Positions 1 to 9,691 of a stretch of DNA of 64,000 bases are shown here, piece by piece. The stretch's first letter is position 1. Each line of letters begins with the position of its first letter. The DNA is from Bacteroidaceae bacterium (GTDB lineage Bacteria; Bacteroidota; Bacteroidia; Bacteroidales; Barnesiellaceae_A). The DNA lies in assembly GCA_017410245.1 (NCBI GenBank), contig JAFQRE010000022.1, positions 28,108 to 92,107 on the forward strand. Direction: 5' to 3'. The notes under the pieces were generated by a model. It was given only the letters and a program-made list of their open reading frames with translations. It ran no database searches and had not been told where the DNA came from. The translations under genes were made by a program, and so were the position numbers.

Positions 1-74
1 AACCATGCATGAATTTGAACTGAGACTTATATATTGAGCAACCGAGTATAATTTAACCTTAATACGATACTGCT

Positions 75-2063
75 ATGATGACAAAAGCCGATGAAATGAT
101 GCGTAGTGAAGCCAAGCAGGACTTGCGCTACCTGAAATTATTGTCTAAGAAATTTCCGACAATAGCCGAGGCTAGTACCGAAATTATCAACCTTGAGGCT
201 ATCTTGGAGTTGCCTAAAGGTACCGAGCACTTCCTTACCGATATTCATGGTGAATATGAAGCGTTTCAACATGTGTTGAAAAATGCATCGGGTTCGGTAG
301 CTCGTAAAGTAAACGAAATCTTTGGGCAAACGATGCGTGAGAGCGAGAAGAAAGAGTTGTGTACACTTATCTATTATCCCGAGGAGAAACTGGATTTGGT
401 AAGAGCTGTTGAGTCTAATATAGAAGATTGGTATCGCATCACACTACACAAACTTATACGAGTGGCACGTACAGTATCGTCAAAATATACTCGCTCGAAG
501 GTGTCAAAGGCATTGCCTCCTGAGTTTGCTTACATTATGCAGGAGTTGCTTCATGAATCACTCTCCGAGCCCAAGCAAGACTATGTAAATGTGATTATAT
601 CTACTATCATAGAGATAGGTCGTGCCGACCACTTTATTACTGCTATGTGCGAGTTGATACAACGACTCACCATCGACTCGATGCACATCGTAGGAGATAT
701 ATTCGACCGTGGTCCCGGTGCTCACATTATATTGGATACACTTATCAAGTATCATGACATAGATGTTCAATGGGGCAATCATGACATTGTGTGGATGGGT
801 GCTGCCTGTGGCAATGAGGCCTGTATAGCAAACGTATTGCGCATGGCATTGCGTTATGGCAACTTGCCTACTATCGAAGATGGATATGGTATCAATCTAT
901 TACCTTTGGCTACATTTGCCATGGACGTGTATGGCGATGATGAGTGTGCGCCATTCAAGCCTACACCTACCGCTGTACAACATAGCGAAAAGACTACTCG
1001 TCTTATAACTAAGATGCAAAAGGCTATTGCAGTGATACAGTTTAAGGTCGAGGGTCAGATTATCAACCGCAATCCCGAGTACGATATGCAAGATCGCAAC
1101 CTGCTTGAGCGTATTAACTACGAGAATATGACGCTCGAGTTGGGTGGTAGATTGTTTGAGTTGGCCGATAAGAATTTGCCTACGGTCGATCCTAAGAATC
1201 CCTACCAGCTTACCGAAGAGGAAGAGAGTGTTATGCAGAAGTTGAAATACTCGTTTATGAACAGCGACAAGATGCGTAAGCACATGCGATGGTTGTATGC
1301 CAAAGGTAGTCTGTATCTTGTGCGTAATGCCAACTTGATGTTCCATGCTTCGGTTCCTATGAACGAAGATGGCACTTTCAAGAACGTTCTTGTACATGGT
1401 AAGGAGTATGCCGGTAAGGCTTTGTTTGACCGTGTAGACAGTGTAGTACGTGCTGCCTACTTTGGTGATCCTACCCAGCCCGAACATCAACGTGATGTAG
1501 ATTATATGTGGTACTTGTGGTGTGGTCCCAATTCGCCTTTCTTCGACAAAGATAAGATGACTAACTTTGAGAAATACTTTATCCCCGATAAGAGTATGAC
1601 CAAAGAGATAAAGGGTCACTATTATACCTTGCGCAACGAGTATGATACTTGTGTCAAGGTGCTGAAGGAGTTTGGCCTCGAAGGGCCTAACTCGCACATC
1701 ATCAATGGCCACGTGCCGGTAAAGGTTGCCAAAGGTGAGCAACCGGTCAAGGCCGGAGGTAAGTTGTTGGTGATAGATGGTGGCTTCTCGAAGGCATATC
1801 AGTCCGAGACCGGTATTGCAGGTTATACCCTTATTTATCACTCTCGCGGTTTGCAACTTGTGCAACATGAGCCTTTCCAATCGACACAGAAAGCTATTGA
1901 GGAAGGTGTGGATATTATCTCCAACCGATTTGTACTTGAGTTTAACGACAATCGTATGCACGTACGCGATACCGATATAGGTAAAGAGTTGATTAGTCAG
2001 ATTGATGATTTGAAAAAGCTTTTGTGCGCCTATCGCATGGGTCTTATTGAAGAAAAACAATAA
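75..2063 (+). CDS. fbp: Class III fructose-1,6-bisphosphatase
   Basis: Hydrolyses fructose 1,6-bisphosphate to fructose 6-phosphate in gluconeogenesis; cytosolic. The 662 residues match the usual length of the class III (Firmicutes/Bacteroidota) enzyme, which is unrelated to E. coli Fbp. Metallophosphatase motifs are visible: GDIFDRGPG near residue 207, GNHD near 234 and INGHVPVK near 542. The start is an ATG followed by a second ATG, so either codon could be used. priA follows 33 nt downstream on the same strand, so the two may be co-transcribed, although their functions are unrelated. Confidence 0.96.
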   Translation: MMTKADEMMRSEAKQDLRYLKLLSKKFPTIAEASTEIINLEAILELPKGTEHFLTDIHGEYEAFQHVLKNASGSVARKVNEIFGQTMRESEKKELCTLIYYPEEKLDLVRAVESNIEDWYRITLHKLIRVARTVSSKYTRSKVSKALPPEFAYIMQELLHESLSEPKQDYVNVIISTIIEIGRADHFITAMCELIQRLTIDSMHIVGDIFDRGPGAHIILDTLIKYHDIDVQWGNHDIVWMGAACGNEACIANVLRMALRYGNLPTIEDGYGINLLPLATFAMDVYGDDECAPFKPTPTAVQHSEKTTRLITKMQKAIAVIQFKVEGQIINRNPEYDMQDRNLLERINYENMTLELGGRLFELADKNLPTVDPKNPYQLTEEEESVMQKLKYSFMNSDKMRKHMRWLYAKGSLYLVRNANLMFHASVPMNEDGTFKNVLVHGKEYAGKALFDRVDSVVRAAYFGDPTQPEHQRDVDYMWYLWCGPNSPFFDKDKMTNFEKYFIPDKSMTKEIKGHYYTLRNEYDTCVKVLKEFGLEGPNSHIINGHVPVKVAKGEQPVKAGGKLLVIDGGFSKAYQSETGIAGYTLIYHSRGLQLVQHEPFQSTQKAIEEGVDIISNRFVLEFNDNRMHVRDTDIGKELISQIDDLKKLLCAYRMGLIEEKQ

Positions 2064-2096
2064 GGCACAAAGCGCCTGGAATACTATATAATGTAG

Positions 2097-4562
2097 ATGA
2101 ACCGATTTGCCGATGTCATATTACCCTTGCCTCTCTATCGATACTTTACATATCGAGTCCCGGTAGAGATGCAAGGGCGTTTGCGTCAAGGGCATCGGGT
2201 TGTCGTTTCTTTTGGTCGTTCTAAGTTCTATACGGCTATTGTAGTGGCATTGCACGACACCGAGCCTCAGGGTTATGAAGTAAAGGAGATAGCCACGTTG
2301 CTCGATGATGAGCCCATTGTGTTGCGTCCGCAACTGAAGTTTTGGGAGTGGATAGCCGAGTATTATCTGTGCTCGGTTGGCGATGTATATAAAGCGGCAT
2401 TACCCTCGGGGCTGAAGCTGGAAAGCGAGACATCACTAACTATCAACACCGACTTTGAGGAGGAGGCCGATGACCGTCTCTCGGAGCGAGAGGTGGTGCT
2501 TATGCAGGCTTTGTCGGCTCAAGGACGCCTCACAGTTCATGAGCTGGAGAAGGCAACTGGGTTGCGTAATACGTTGCCTGTCTTGCGACGCCTGGTTGAG
2601 CGGGAGGCGGTATTTGTGTCGGAGCGTTTGAAGGCCAATTATAAGCCCAAAACCGAGGTGTGTGTGCGACTCACCTTTGAGCAAGGCAATCACGATGCCT
2701 TGCGTCATGCCTTCGACCTTGTAGGTCGTGCCAAGCAACAGGAGACTCTGCTTCTGTCGTTTCTCGATTTGTCACATTTTATGCAAGCCGGTTGTTACAC
2801 CGAGGTGTCGCGAAGCCAACTCCTTGAGCGAGCCGGTGTGTCGCCTGCAGTGTTGGCCGGGTTGGTCAATAAAGGTGTCTTGGAGACCTATAAGCGTGAG
2901 GTGAGCCGTTTTGCACAAGTGGTGCGTCAATGTGTGCCTATGCCCGAGTTGAGTGGCGAGCAGTCGCGTGCTCTCAATGAGATATTCGACTCTATGCGCG
3001 AGAAGGCGGTGACATTGTTGCATGGAGTGACATCGAGTGGTAAGACCGAGATTTATATTCATCTCATAGATGCCATTCTGCGACAAGGACGCCAAGTGCT
3101 ATACCTTGTTCCCGAGATAGCCTTGACAACGCAGCTTACCGAGCGTTTGCAACGTGTTTTTGGCGATAAGTTGCTTATTTATCACTCTCGCTTTTCCGAC
3201 AACGAGCGTGTGGAGATATGGCAAAAGATGTTGCGCAGCCGCCAACCTCGTGTAGTGCTGGGTGTGCGTTCATCGGTATTCTTGCCATTTCACGATTTGG
3301 GCTTTGTTATTGTCGATGAAGAGCATGAGACAAGTTATAAGCAGTACGATCCAGCACCTCGTTATCATGCCCGCAATGCTGCTATAGTATTGGCTCAGAT
3401 GTATGGAGCCAAGGTACTGTTAGGATCGGCTACTCCGGCGGTTGAGAGCTACTATAATGCCATGTCGGGCAAATACGGATTGGTAGAACTGCATAAACGA
3501 TATGCCGATAACCCATTGCCCGAGGTGCGTGTAGTAGATATGCGCGAACAGCGTCGCAAACGATTGGCAAGGGGCAACTTTTCGGCTCCTCTGCTCGATG
3601 AAATGCGTGGGGCTCTCAAACGCGAAGAACAGGTTATCCTCTTTCAGAACCGGCGTGGATTTGCACCTATGGTGGAGTGTCGCGAGTGTGCGTGGATACC
3701 CAAGTGTACGCAATGTGATGTGAGTCTTACTTATCACAAGCGCGACAACCGTTTGGTGTGTCACTATTGTGGCTATTCGTGCGAAGTGCCACATATCTGT
3801 CCGGCTTGTTTGCAACCTACCATTGAGGTGCGTGGTTTTGGTACAGAGCGCATCGAGGAAGATGTTGAGACTCTCTTCCCCGATACCCAATTGGCGCGTA
3901 TGGACATGGATACAACACGCTCACGCAATGCCTATCAGGATATTATTGATGACTTTGCTTCGGGAAAAAGCAAGATACTGATAGGTACTCAGATGGTGAC
4001 TAAGGGCTTGGACTTTGATCGAGTGAGTATCGTAGGCATTCTCAGTGCCGACTCTATGTTGTCTTTCCCCGACTTCAGGGCTCATGAGCGTGCCTTCCAG
4101 ATGATGGCCCAAGTAGCCGGTCGGTCGGGTCGTGGCAAAAGCAAGGGCGTAGTGTTGTTGCAAACATCGCAGCCCGACTTGCCATTGATTGCGCAGGTTA
4201 TCAATCACGACTATAGAGGTATGTATAATGATCAGGTTGAGCAGCGCAAGAACTTTGGTTATCCGCCTTTTACCCGACTTATATACATCTACCTCAAGCA
4301 TCGCGATGAGGCTATGCTCGATACCTTGTCGCAGCGGTATTCAACTATGTTGCGAAAGGTGTTTGCCAATCGTGTTTTAGGCCCCGACAATCCACCTGTG
4401 GCTCGCATACAATCGTTGTATATTCGCAAGATAATGCTGAAGGTGGAGACAACAGCCTCGATGTCGCAGGTGAAAGACCTTTTGCGACAAATCTATGAAC
4501 ATAGCCTTACCGATAACAACTTCAAGTCGCTTATGCTTTACTACGATGTAGATCCTATGTAG
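2097..4562 (+). CDS. priA: Primosomal protein N' (replication restart helicase PriA)
   Basis: A superfamily 2 3'-5' DNA helicase that reloads the replisome at stalled forks. The 821 residues show an N-terminal fork-binding domain, Walker A GVTSSGKT near residue 310, a DEEH box near 407, and a zinc-binding region with eight cysteines between about 527 and 571 (starting CRECAW and ending CPAC). It then has the helicase C-terminal domain with motif VAGRSGRG. Length and motif order are normal for PriA. It converges on the minus-strand gene pair that follows. Confidence 0.97.
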   Translation: MNRFADVILPLPLYRYFTYRVPVEMQGRLRQGHRVVVSFGRSKFYTAIVVALHDTEPQGYEVKEIATLLDDEPIVLRPQLKFWEWIAEYYLCSVGDVYKAALPSGLKLESETSLTINTDFEEEADDRLSEREVVLMQALSAQGRLTVHELEKATGLRNTLPVLRRLVEREAVFVSERLKANYKPKTEVCVRLTFEQGNHDALRHAFDLVGRAKQQETLLLSFLDLSHFMQAGCYTEVSRSQLLERAGVSPAVLAGLVNKGVLETYKREVSRFAQVVRQCVPMPELSGEQSRALNEIFDSMREKAVTLLHGVTSSGKTEIYIHLIDAILRQGRQVLYLVPEIALTTQLTERLQRVFGDKLLIYHSRFSDNERVEIWQKMLRSRQPRVVLGVRSSVFLPFHDLGFVIVDEEHETSYKQYDPAPRYHARNAAIVLAQMYGAKVLLGSATPAVESYYNAMSGKYGLVELHKRYADNPLPEVRVVDMREQRRKRLARGNFSAPLLDEMRGALKREEQVILFQNRRGFAPMVECRECAWIPKCTQCDVSLTYHKRDNRLVCHYCGYSCEVPHICPACLQPTIEVRGFGTERIEEDVETLFPDTQLARMDMDTTRSRNAYQDIIDDFASGKSKILIGTQMVTKGLDFDRVSIVGILSADSMLSFPDFRAHERAFQMMAQVAGRSGRGKSKGVVLLQTSQPDLPLIAQVINHDYRGMYNDQVEQRKNFGYPPFTRLIYIYLKHRDEAMLDTLSQRYSTMLRKVFANRVLGPDNPPVARIQSLYIRKIMLKVETTASMSQVKDLLRQIYEHSLTDNNFKSLMLYYDVDPM

Positions 4563-4579
4563 GCAATGCCGACTCGCAA

Positions 4580-4792
4580 TTATTTGTCGCTATTAGGCTC
4601 TTTGTCGCTGAGAAACTTTTCAATAAACTTGTCTTCAATTTTTTGGTAAGTGCCCACTGCACCATCTTCTATGACTTGGTAGGCATTTACTACACCGGTT
4701 TCAATAGATCGATATGTATTCACTACACAATCCTCTATCTTTTGATAGGTCTCTTTGACCGACTGTTCTATCGTCTTATCCTTTGTTTCCAT
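4580..4792 (-). CDS. Small amphipathic 11-residue-repeat protein
   Basis: 70 residues from the ATG at 4792 (METKDK). A longer reading frame exists upstream but runs into the preceding gene's stop, so this start fits better. The body is four consecutive 11-residue units of the form TYxxIEdxVVn (ETYQKIEDCVV, NTYRSIETGVV, NAYQVIEDGAV, GTYQKIEDKFI), followed by an acidic tail. There is no signal peptide or membrane segment. Eleven-residue periodicity gives an amphipathic helix as in LEA, synuclein and perilipin-like proteins; binding to membranes or other helices is inference. It lies 29 nt after the barrel protein gene and is probably in the same transcript. Function unknown. Confidence 0.7.
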   Translation of the reverse strand: METKDKTIEQSVKETYQKIEDCVVNTYRSIETGVVNAYQVIEDGAVGTYQKIEDKFIEKFLSDKEPNSDK

Positions 4793-4821
4793 TGTTGTTA
4801 TTGCTATTATTATTATAGATG

Positions 4822-5355
4822 TTAGAACGTATATGCCAAACCTATTTTGAGATAGTGAGCAGTTTTGTTTTCTGTATATCCCCATATATCTTGCTGATAT
4901 TCATATTGTATTTTGAGCGAGAAACGTGCTAGGTCGATACCGATAGCGGGGTTGGCAAAAGTACGTATCCCGATGTTGGTAATATCGGCCATCACACCAC
5001 CTTTGAAACTTACAAAGGGTGTTGCGATAGCATTTTTGATAAACGCATATTTGATATCGGCAAATAGGGGTGTAAGGAAGTTGGGTTGTGTCTTGAAGTC
5101 GGTGAGATACTCTGCAATAAATCCTGCGCCACCGCCGACATATAGGCCGTTGCCAAAGCTATATCCGTGCGAGGTACTAATGCCCAATTGATTGGCAATG
5201 GCAACCGATAACTCAACATCGGCTCGATAGCCTTTGTTATAATTTACATTGGTCATGTAACTCGATGCTGCAGTCTCTTGCGTTGTCGGTTCTTGTGCGT
5301 GAAGCCATGTTATAGACATACTCATAGCGAGTAGTGTGATAAATAATTTTCTCAT
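4822..5355 (-). CDS. Small outer-membrane beta-barrel-like protein
   Basis: 177 residues with a clear Sec signal peptide (MRKLFITLLAMSMSITWLHA, cut before QEP). The rest alternates polar and hydrophobic residues with many Gly and aromatic residues (for example YSFGNGLYVGGGAGF) and ends in the aromatic residues YTF, typical of a small outer-membrane barrel. A TAnnTTTG box in reverse orientation lies at 5385-5392, about 30 nt upstream, and no good -33 element is seen. It probably heads a two-gene unit with the 11-residue-repeat protein. Ligand or role unknown. Confidence 0.7.
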   Translation of the reverse strand: MRKLFITLLAMSMSITWLHAQEPTTQETAASSYMTNVNYNKGYRADVELSVAIANQLGISTSHGYSFGNGLYVGGGAGFIAEYLTDFKTQPNFLTPLFADIKYAFIKNAIATPFVSFKGGVMADITNIGIRTFANPAIGIDLARFSLKIQYEYQQDIWGYTENKTAHYLKIGLAYTF

Positions 5356-5519
5356 TGTATATACGATTAAAAAATTTGACGATGCAAAGGTAGGTCGAAG
5401 CCGGTTGCCGATAAAGAGATGATATTCCTCGGGATTGGTATGATTTTCACCTAAGAGTGTTCCGATTGGCCTTTTTTGCCTCTGTTTTAGCTATATCTGC
5501 CAAAATATTAGGATAATTA

Positions 5520-5549
5520 TTGTTCCATAATTCCTATTTTGTACTTTTG
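5520..5549 (+). promoter_or_regulatory. Bacteroidota-type promoter of the AraC regulator at 5563
   Basis: TTG at 5520-5522, a 19-nt spacer, then TACTTTTG at 5542-5549, matching TTTG-N19-21-TAnnTTTG. It lies 14 nt before the ATG, so the leader would be very short. Confidence 0.6.
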
Positions 5550-5562
5550 TGGATAAAAGATA

Positions 5563-6402
5563 ATGCCAATGGATATAGAGTTGCTTGCCGATGCCCGGGT
5601 AATATGTAATTTGTGTTTCCCATATAGAATCGAAAAGGTGACACAAGTGGTAGTTACGAAAGGTGAGTTTTCGTGTATGGCCGATTTTCGTTGCTATTCG
5701 CTCAAAGCACCTGCCATTGCTATGTTTTTGCCGGGGCAGGTTGTAGAGAGTCTTGTGGTTGATGATGAGTTTGCCGGCTTTGGACTTGTTATGGGAGAGG
5801 AGTTTACCAATTCGATGGATTTGCCGGTAAGTCTGCAGGAACGATTGTTTATTAAAACTACGCAGTTTTATGCGGTTACCGAAGAAGTGTTGGAGGCACT
5901 ACTGCTGTGTTACAAGCAGGTTACTTCGGTAATGCAGCAACCCAACCACCCTTATAAAGAAGAGATAGTGAAACATCTCTTCTCGGCCTATTATTATGGA
6001 TTGGGTTATTACTTGCATGGATTTCAAAACAATGCTGTGGCGATGTCACTGCAGCAGGAGACGTGCGATAGATTTGTGTCGCTTGTATCGTGCCACTTCA
6101 GGGAGCATCGCGATATAGGTTTTTATGCCGGTAGGTTGTGTGTTAGCAATAAATATCTGTCGTCGCTTCTCAAGCAAGAGACCGGTATGACGGCTCTCGA
6201 ATGGATAGAAAAATATGTAGTTCTCTACGCCAAGAGTTGTTTGTCATCTACAGCGATGACCATTCAGCAGATAAGCGATGAATTACATTTCTCTACTCAA
6301 TCTATCTTTGGTAAGTATTTCAAGCGTGTTGAGGGAATATCGCCCAAAGCCTATCGTTTGGCACTCCGTGGCGGACAAGTTGAGAGATTAGAGTCTATAT
6401 AA
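5563..6402 (+). CDS. AraC family transcriptional regulator
   Basis: 279 residues. The N-terminal half looks like a cupin-type sensor (a beta-rich stretch to about residue 110). The C-terminal ~100 residues form a double helix-turn-helix AraC DNA-binding domain, with the second-helix signature QISDELHFSTQSIFGKYFK and the family ending GISPKAYR. Two ATG codons are in frame at 5563 and 5569. It is monocistronic and ends at a shared terminator with asnS. Target genes are not evident from its neighbours, and its effector is unknown. Confidence 0.88.
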   Translation: MPMDIELLADARVICNLCFPYRIEKVTQVVVTKGEFSCMADFRCYSLKAPAIAMFLPGQVVESLVVDDEFAGFGLVMGEEFTNSMDLPVSLQERLFIKTTQFYAVTEEVLEALLLCYKQVTSVMQQPNHPYKEEIVKHLFSAYYYGLGYYLHGFQNNAVAMSLQQETCDRFVSLVSCHFREHRDIGFYAGRLCVSNKYLSSLLKQETGMTALEWIEKYVVLYAKSCLSSTAMTIQQISDELHFSTQSIFGKYFKRVEGISPKAYRLALRGGQVERLESI

Positions 6403-6406
6403 AACA

Positions 6407-6434
6407 CGAGCGCAGGTCTTCAGACTTGCGCTCG
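6407..6434. terminator. Bidirectional terminator between the AraC gene and asnS
   Basis: 13-nt arms (6407-6419 and 6422-6434) with one mismatch, stem CGAGCGCAGGTCT, flanked by A-rich and T-rich sequence. It lies between convergent genes. Confidence 0.8.
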
Positions 6435-6460
6435 GTGTATTTAGTAGATTTATTGTACTA

Positions 6461-7858
6461 TTAGAATTCGGCCGACTTAGGAGTACGGGGGAAGGGGATA
6501 ACATCGCGGATATTGGTCATACCTGTCACGAAGAGCAAGAGACGCTCAAATCCGAGGCCGAAACCGGCATGAGGAACAGTACCAAAGCGACGAGTATCGA
6601 GATACCACCACATATCTTTCATGGGGATATTCATCTCCTCGATACGACCGAGCAATTTTTCGTAGTCGGCTTCACGTTCCGATCCACCTATAATCTCGCC
6701 GATGCGGGGGAACAATACGTCCATAGCGCGAACAGTCTTGTTGTCATCGTTGAGTTTCATGTAGAAAGCTTTTATCTCCTTGGGATAGTCGGTGAGGATA
6801 ACGGGCTTCTTGAAGTGTTTCTCTACCAAGTAGCGCTCGTGCTCCGATTGCAAGTCGGCACCCCAAAATACGGGGAACTCAAACTTCTCGCCCGATGCCT
6901 CAAGAATCTTGATACCTTCGGTGTAGGGGAGGCGTACAAACTCGTTGTCAACAACGAAGCGCAGACGCTCGATAAGTTCCTTGTCGTACATTTCGCTGAG
7001 GAAGTTGAGGTCGTCCATGCAGTTTTCGAGTGCATAGTTGATGCAGTATTTCAAGAAGTCCTCGGCGAGGTCCATATTGTCGGTAATATCGTTGAATGCA
7101 ACCTCAGGCTCAATCATCCAGAACTCGGCCAAGTGGCGGGGAGTGTTGGAGTTCTCGGCACGGAATGTGGGGCCAAAGGTGTAAATAGCACCAAGGGCTG
7201 TTGCTCCCAATTCACCTTCGAGCTGACCCGAAACGGTGAGGCTTGTTTGCTTGCCAAAGAAGTCTTGTGCATAGTCAATCTTGCCTTCCTCGGTACGAGG
7301 CAGGTCGTTCATGTCGAGTGTGGTTACTTGGAACATTGCACCGGCACCTTCGCAGTCGCTGGCTGTGATGAGGGGAGTGTGCAGGTAGAAGAAACCATGA
7401 TCGTTGTAGTACTTGTGAATGGCATAGGCCATGTGGTGACGAATGCGCAATACGGCACCGAATGTGTTGGTGCGGGGACGCAAGTGGGCTATCTCGCGCA
7501 AAAATTCGAGGCTGTGGCCTTTCTTTTGCAAGGGATATTGCTCGGGGTCGGCTGTGCCATAGATTTCTATCTTCTCGGCTTGTATCTCGGCTGTTTGGCC
7601 TTTACCCATCGACTCCACGAGTTTGCCTACTACACAGAGGCTGGCTCCTGTAGTGATGGGTTTGAGAGTCTCCTCGTCAAAGTTGGCAAGGTCAACTACT
7701 ACTTGTATGTTCTTGATAGTACTACCATCGTTGAGAGCAATAAAATTGACATGTTTGTTGCCACGACGAGTACGCACCCAACCCTTTACACACACTGTGG
7801 TGTTGAGCAATTGAGGGTCGAAAATGTCGGCTATTTTTGTTCTTCTTAGTGTTTCCAT
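6461..7858 (-). CDS. asnS: Asparaginyl-tRNA synthetase
   Basis: Charges tRNA-Asn with asparagine (class II synthetase). The 465 residues comprise an N-terminal OB-fold anticodon-binding domain ([17 protein letters not shown]) and a class II catalytic core with motif 2 ([19 protein letters not shown]) and motif 3 ([10 protein letters not shown]) near the C-terminus. Length is typical. The start is the ATG at 7858. It lies 50 nt downstream of the pseudouridine synthase gene on the same strand and is probably in the same operon. Confidence 0.97.
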   Translation of the reverse strand: METLRRTKIADIFDPQLLNTTVCVKGWVRTRRGNKHVNFIALNDGSTIKNIQVVVDLANFDEETLKPITTGASLCVVGKLVESMGKGQTAEIQAEKIEIYGTADPEQYPLQKKGHSLEFLREIAHLRPRTNTFGAVLRIRHHMAYAIHKYYNDHGFFYLHTPLITASDCEGAGAMFQVTTLDMNDLPRTEEGKIDYAQDFFGKQTSLTVSGQLEGELGATALGAIYTFGPTFRAENSNTPRHLAEFWMIEPEVAFNDITDNMDLAEDFLKYCINYALENCMDDLNFLSEMYDKELIERLRFVVDNEFVRLPYTEGIKILEASGEKFEFPVFWGADLQSEHERYLVEKHFKKPVILTDYPKEIKAFYMKLNDDNKTVRAMDVLFPRIGEIIGGSEREADYEKLLGRIEEMNIPMKDMWWYLDTRRFGTVPHAGFGLGFERLLLFVTGMTNIRDVIPFPRTPKSAEF

Positions 7859-7908
7859 TTTGTTTTCTATTTAAGGTCGCTATTGCTTGTTGTGCAATAG
7901 TTGGTTTT

Positions 7909-9420
7909 TTATTCAAATGAGCCCATCATGAGCATATTTACCTCGGCTTGAGTGAGGTGACGCCAACGACCACGAGGCAGGTTCTTCTTGGTGAGTCCGG
8001 CAAAATATACGCGGTCGAGCTTCACAACGTGGTATCCGAGAGCTTCAAATATGCGGCGAACGATACGGTTGCGACCCGAGTGTATCTCTATACCTATTTG
8101 GTTGCGGTCGGTCTCTGTAGCATAGCTCACAGCATCGGCATGGATTAATCCGTCGTCGAGTTCTATACCATCGGCAATGCGTTGCATATCTTCCTCTGTA
8201 ACGTCTTTATCGGTCCATACGTGGTATATTTTCTTCTTGATAAACTTGGGGTGTGTGAGTTTCGATGCCAAGTCACCATCGTTGGTGAGCAAGAGTACAC
8301 CGGTAGTGTTACGGTCGAGGCGACCTACGGGGTAGATGCGCTCGGTGCAAGCGTTGCGCACGATATCCATCACTGTGAGGCGACCTTGAGGATCGTCGGC
8401 TGTTGTTACACAATCTTTGGGCTTGTTAAGGAGTACATATACTTTGTTCTCAAGACCTACTTCTTGACCGCGGAAAGTAATGATATCGGCGGGTGTGATT
8501 TTTGTTCCCAACTCGGTTACTACTTCGCCGTTTACTTGTACTTCTCCTGCTTGGATAAACTCATCGGCCTCACGACGCGAACATATACCTGCATTGGCCA
8601 TAAACTTGTTGAGGCGAATGGGTTGTGTGGGGTCGATGGGTGGCAACTCATATTCTATGCGTTGGGGACGGGGTGTGAAACGCTTGGTGGCAAAGTTGCC
8701 TCGCTGATTGCGATTGTTGTTGTACCCGCCACGGTTGTTGTTATAGCCTCCGTTGTTATATCCTTCGCGGTTGTTGTTGTAACCACCTCGGTTGTTGTAT
8801 CCGCCACCACGATTGTTGTTGAAGTTGTTGCGGTTGTTATTGTACCCGCCGCGATTGTTGTATCCACCACGATTGTTGTTATACCCGCCACGGTTGTTAT
8901 ATCCGTTGCGATTGTATCCGCCTTCTTGTGAGAAGTTGTTTTGAGTAGTGGTGTTCTCGTTATTTTCGCCTTCGGTGTTGTTCTCGTTGTAGCGATTGTA
9001 GTTGCGGTTGTGGTTGTAGTTGTTATTGTAGTTGCCGCGATTATTGTAATTGCGGTTGTTGTATCCGTTGTTGTTATAACCGCCTCGGTTATTGTATCCA
9101 CCGCGATTGTTGTTGTAACCACCACGGTTGTTATATCCGCCACGGTTGTAGCTGTTTTGGTTGCCGTCGGCATTGTCCTCACCCTCGGCATTGTTGTTGT
9201 AACGATTGTTGTAGTTGCCACGGTTGTTATTGTATCCGCCATTGTTGTAGCGGTTGTAGTTGTTGTTACCGCGGTTGTTGTAAGAATACTGACGCTCGGT
9301 ATTGTCGCCTTCGCTGGGGCGGCTATACTCTTTCTTTTCAGTATTTTCTGTAAAGTTGTCGCGAGTTACGCCACGAGTCTCACCGATGCGTGGACGTTTT
9401 ACTTTTTTCTCTTCTTCCAT
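7909..9420 (-). CDS. rluB: RluB/RsuA-type pseudouridine synthase with long Asn/Gly/Tyr/Arg-rich N-terminus
   Basis: The C-terminal ~240 residues are a complete 23S rRNA pseudouridine synthase. An S4 RNA-binding domain starts near residue 267 (IRLNKFMANAGICSRREA), and the catalytic motif GRLDRNTTGVLLLT lies near 366-379 with the catalytic Asp. Residues ~30-255 are a low-complexity tail of repeated GGYNNNR / GGYNNRG units with almost no hydrophobic side chains other than Tyr. Such tails occur on this protein in other Bacteroidales, but this one is unusually long. It may bind RNA or phase-separate (inference). The repeat DNA creates long open frames on the other strand, which are artefacts. RluB is preferred over RsuA or RluF only weakly. 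Confidence 0.9.
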   Translation of the reverse strand: MEEEKKVKRPRIGETRGVTRDNFTENTEKKEYSRPSEGDNTERQYSYNNRGNNNYNRYNNGGYNNNRGNYNNRYNNNAEGEDNADGNQNSYNRGGYNNRGGYNNNRGGYNNRGGYNNNGYNNRNYNNRGNYNNNYNHNRNYNRYNENNTEGENNENTTTQNNFSQEGGYNRNGYNNRGGYNNNRGGYNNRGGYNNNRNNFNNNRGGGYNNRGGYNNNREGYNNGGYNNNRGGYNNNRNQRGNFATKRFTPRPQRIEYELPPIDPTQPIRLNKFMANAGICSRREADEFIQAGEVQVNGEVVTELGTKITPADIITFRGQEVGLENKVYVLLNKPKDCVTTADDPQGRLTVMDIVRNACTERIYPVGRLDRNTTGVLLLTNDGDLASKLTHPKFIKKKIYHVWTDKDVTEEDMQRIADGIELDDGLIHADAVSYATETDRNQIGIEIHSGRNRIVRRIFEALGYHVVKLDRVYFAGLTKKNLPRGRWRHLTQAEVNMLMMGSFE

Positions 9421-9607
9421 TTATCCTATTATTTAATTGTTATAGCCTCTCGGCTGTTGTTATGTTATTTATTTAAATGGTCTTATTTTCAGAATAGATT
9501 GATTTCTATATTCTCTTGCTCCAAATATTCTACTGCAAAGATGCAAAGGATTTTTTACATATCAATGCTAATTGTGTGAAAATTTGAGGTGGATTATCAC
9601 TAAAATG

Positions 9608-9639
9608 CGAAAGATTTGTGAATGTTCACAAATCTTTCG
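9608..9639. terminator. Perfect 15-bp hairpin between purB and the pseudouridine synthase gene
   Basis: CGAAAGATTTGTGAA (9608-9622) pairs perfectly with 9625-9639 across a 2-nt loop. It lies 53 nt after the purB stop. The T-rich tract is on the plus-strand side, so a role as a minus-strand terminator is likely but not certain. Confidence 0.65.
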
Positions 9640-9691
9640 GGTTTTGTATTTTTTTAACAAAGTTGTAGCAGCAATGCTTCTATATGCTTTC

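Noticed and set aside
900..2060. 386-residue minus-strand frame antisense to fbp
   Set aside because: It lies wholly inside a well-supported gene and has no family resemblance; long antisense frames follow from codon usage here.
6569..7849. 426-residue plus-strand frame antisense to asnS
   Set aside because: It mirrors asnS exactly and shows no domain; a shadow of asnS codon bias.
8700..9290. Possible CRISPR array or tandem-repeat locus
   Set aside because: The repeats are codon-level GGYNN repeats in frame with a real protein; there are no unique spacers of constant length.
8655..9579. Long low-complexity frames on both strands (Thr/Ile-rich, Val-rich)
   Set aside because: They are other frames of the Asn/Gly-rich repeat of the pseudouridine synthase; biased composition comes from the repeat.
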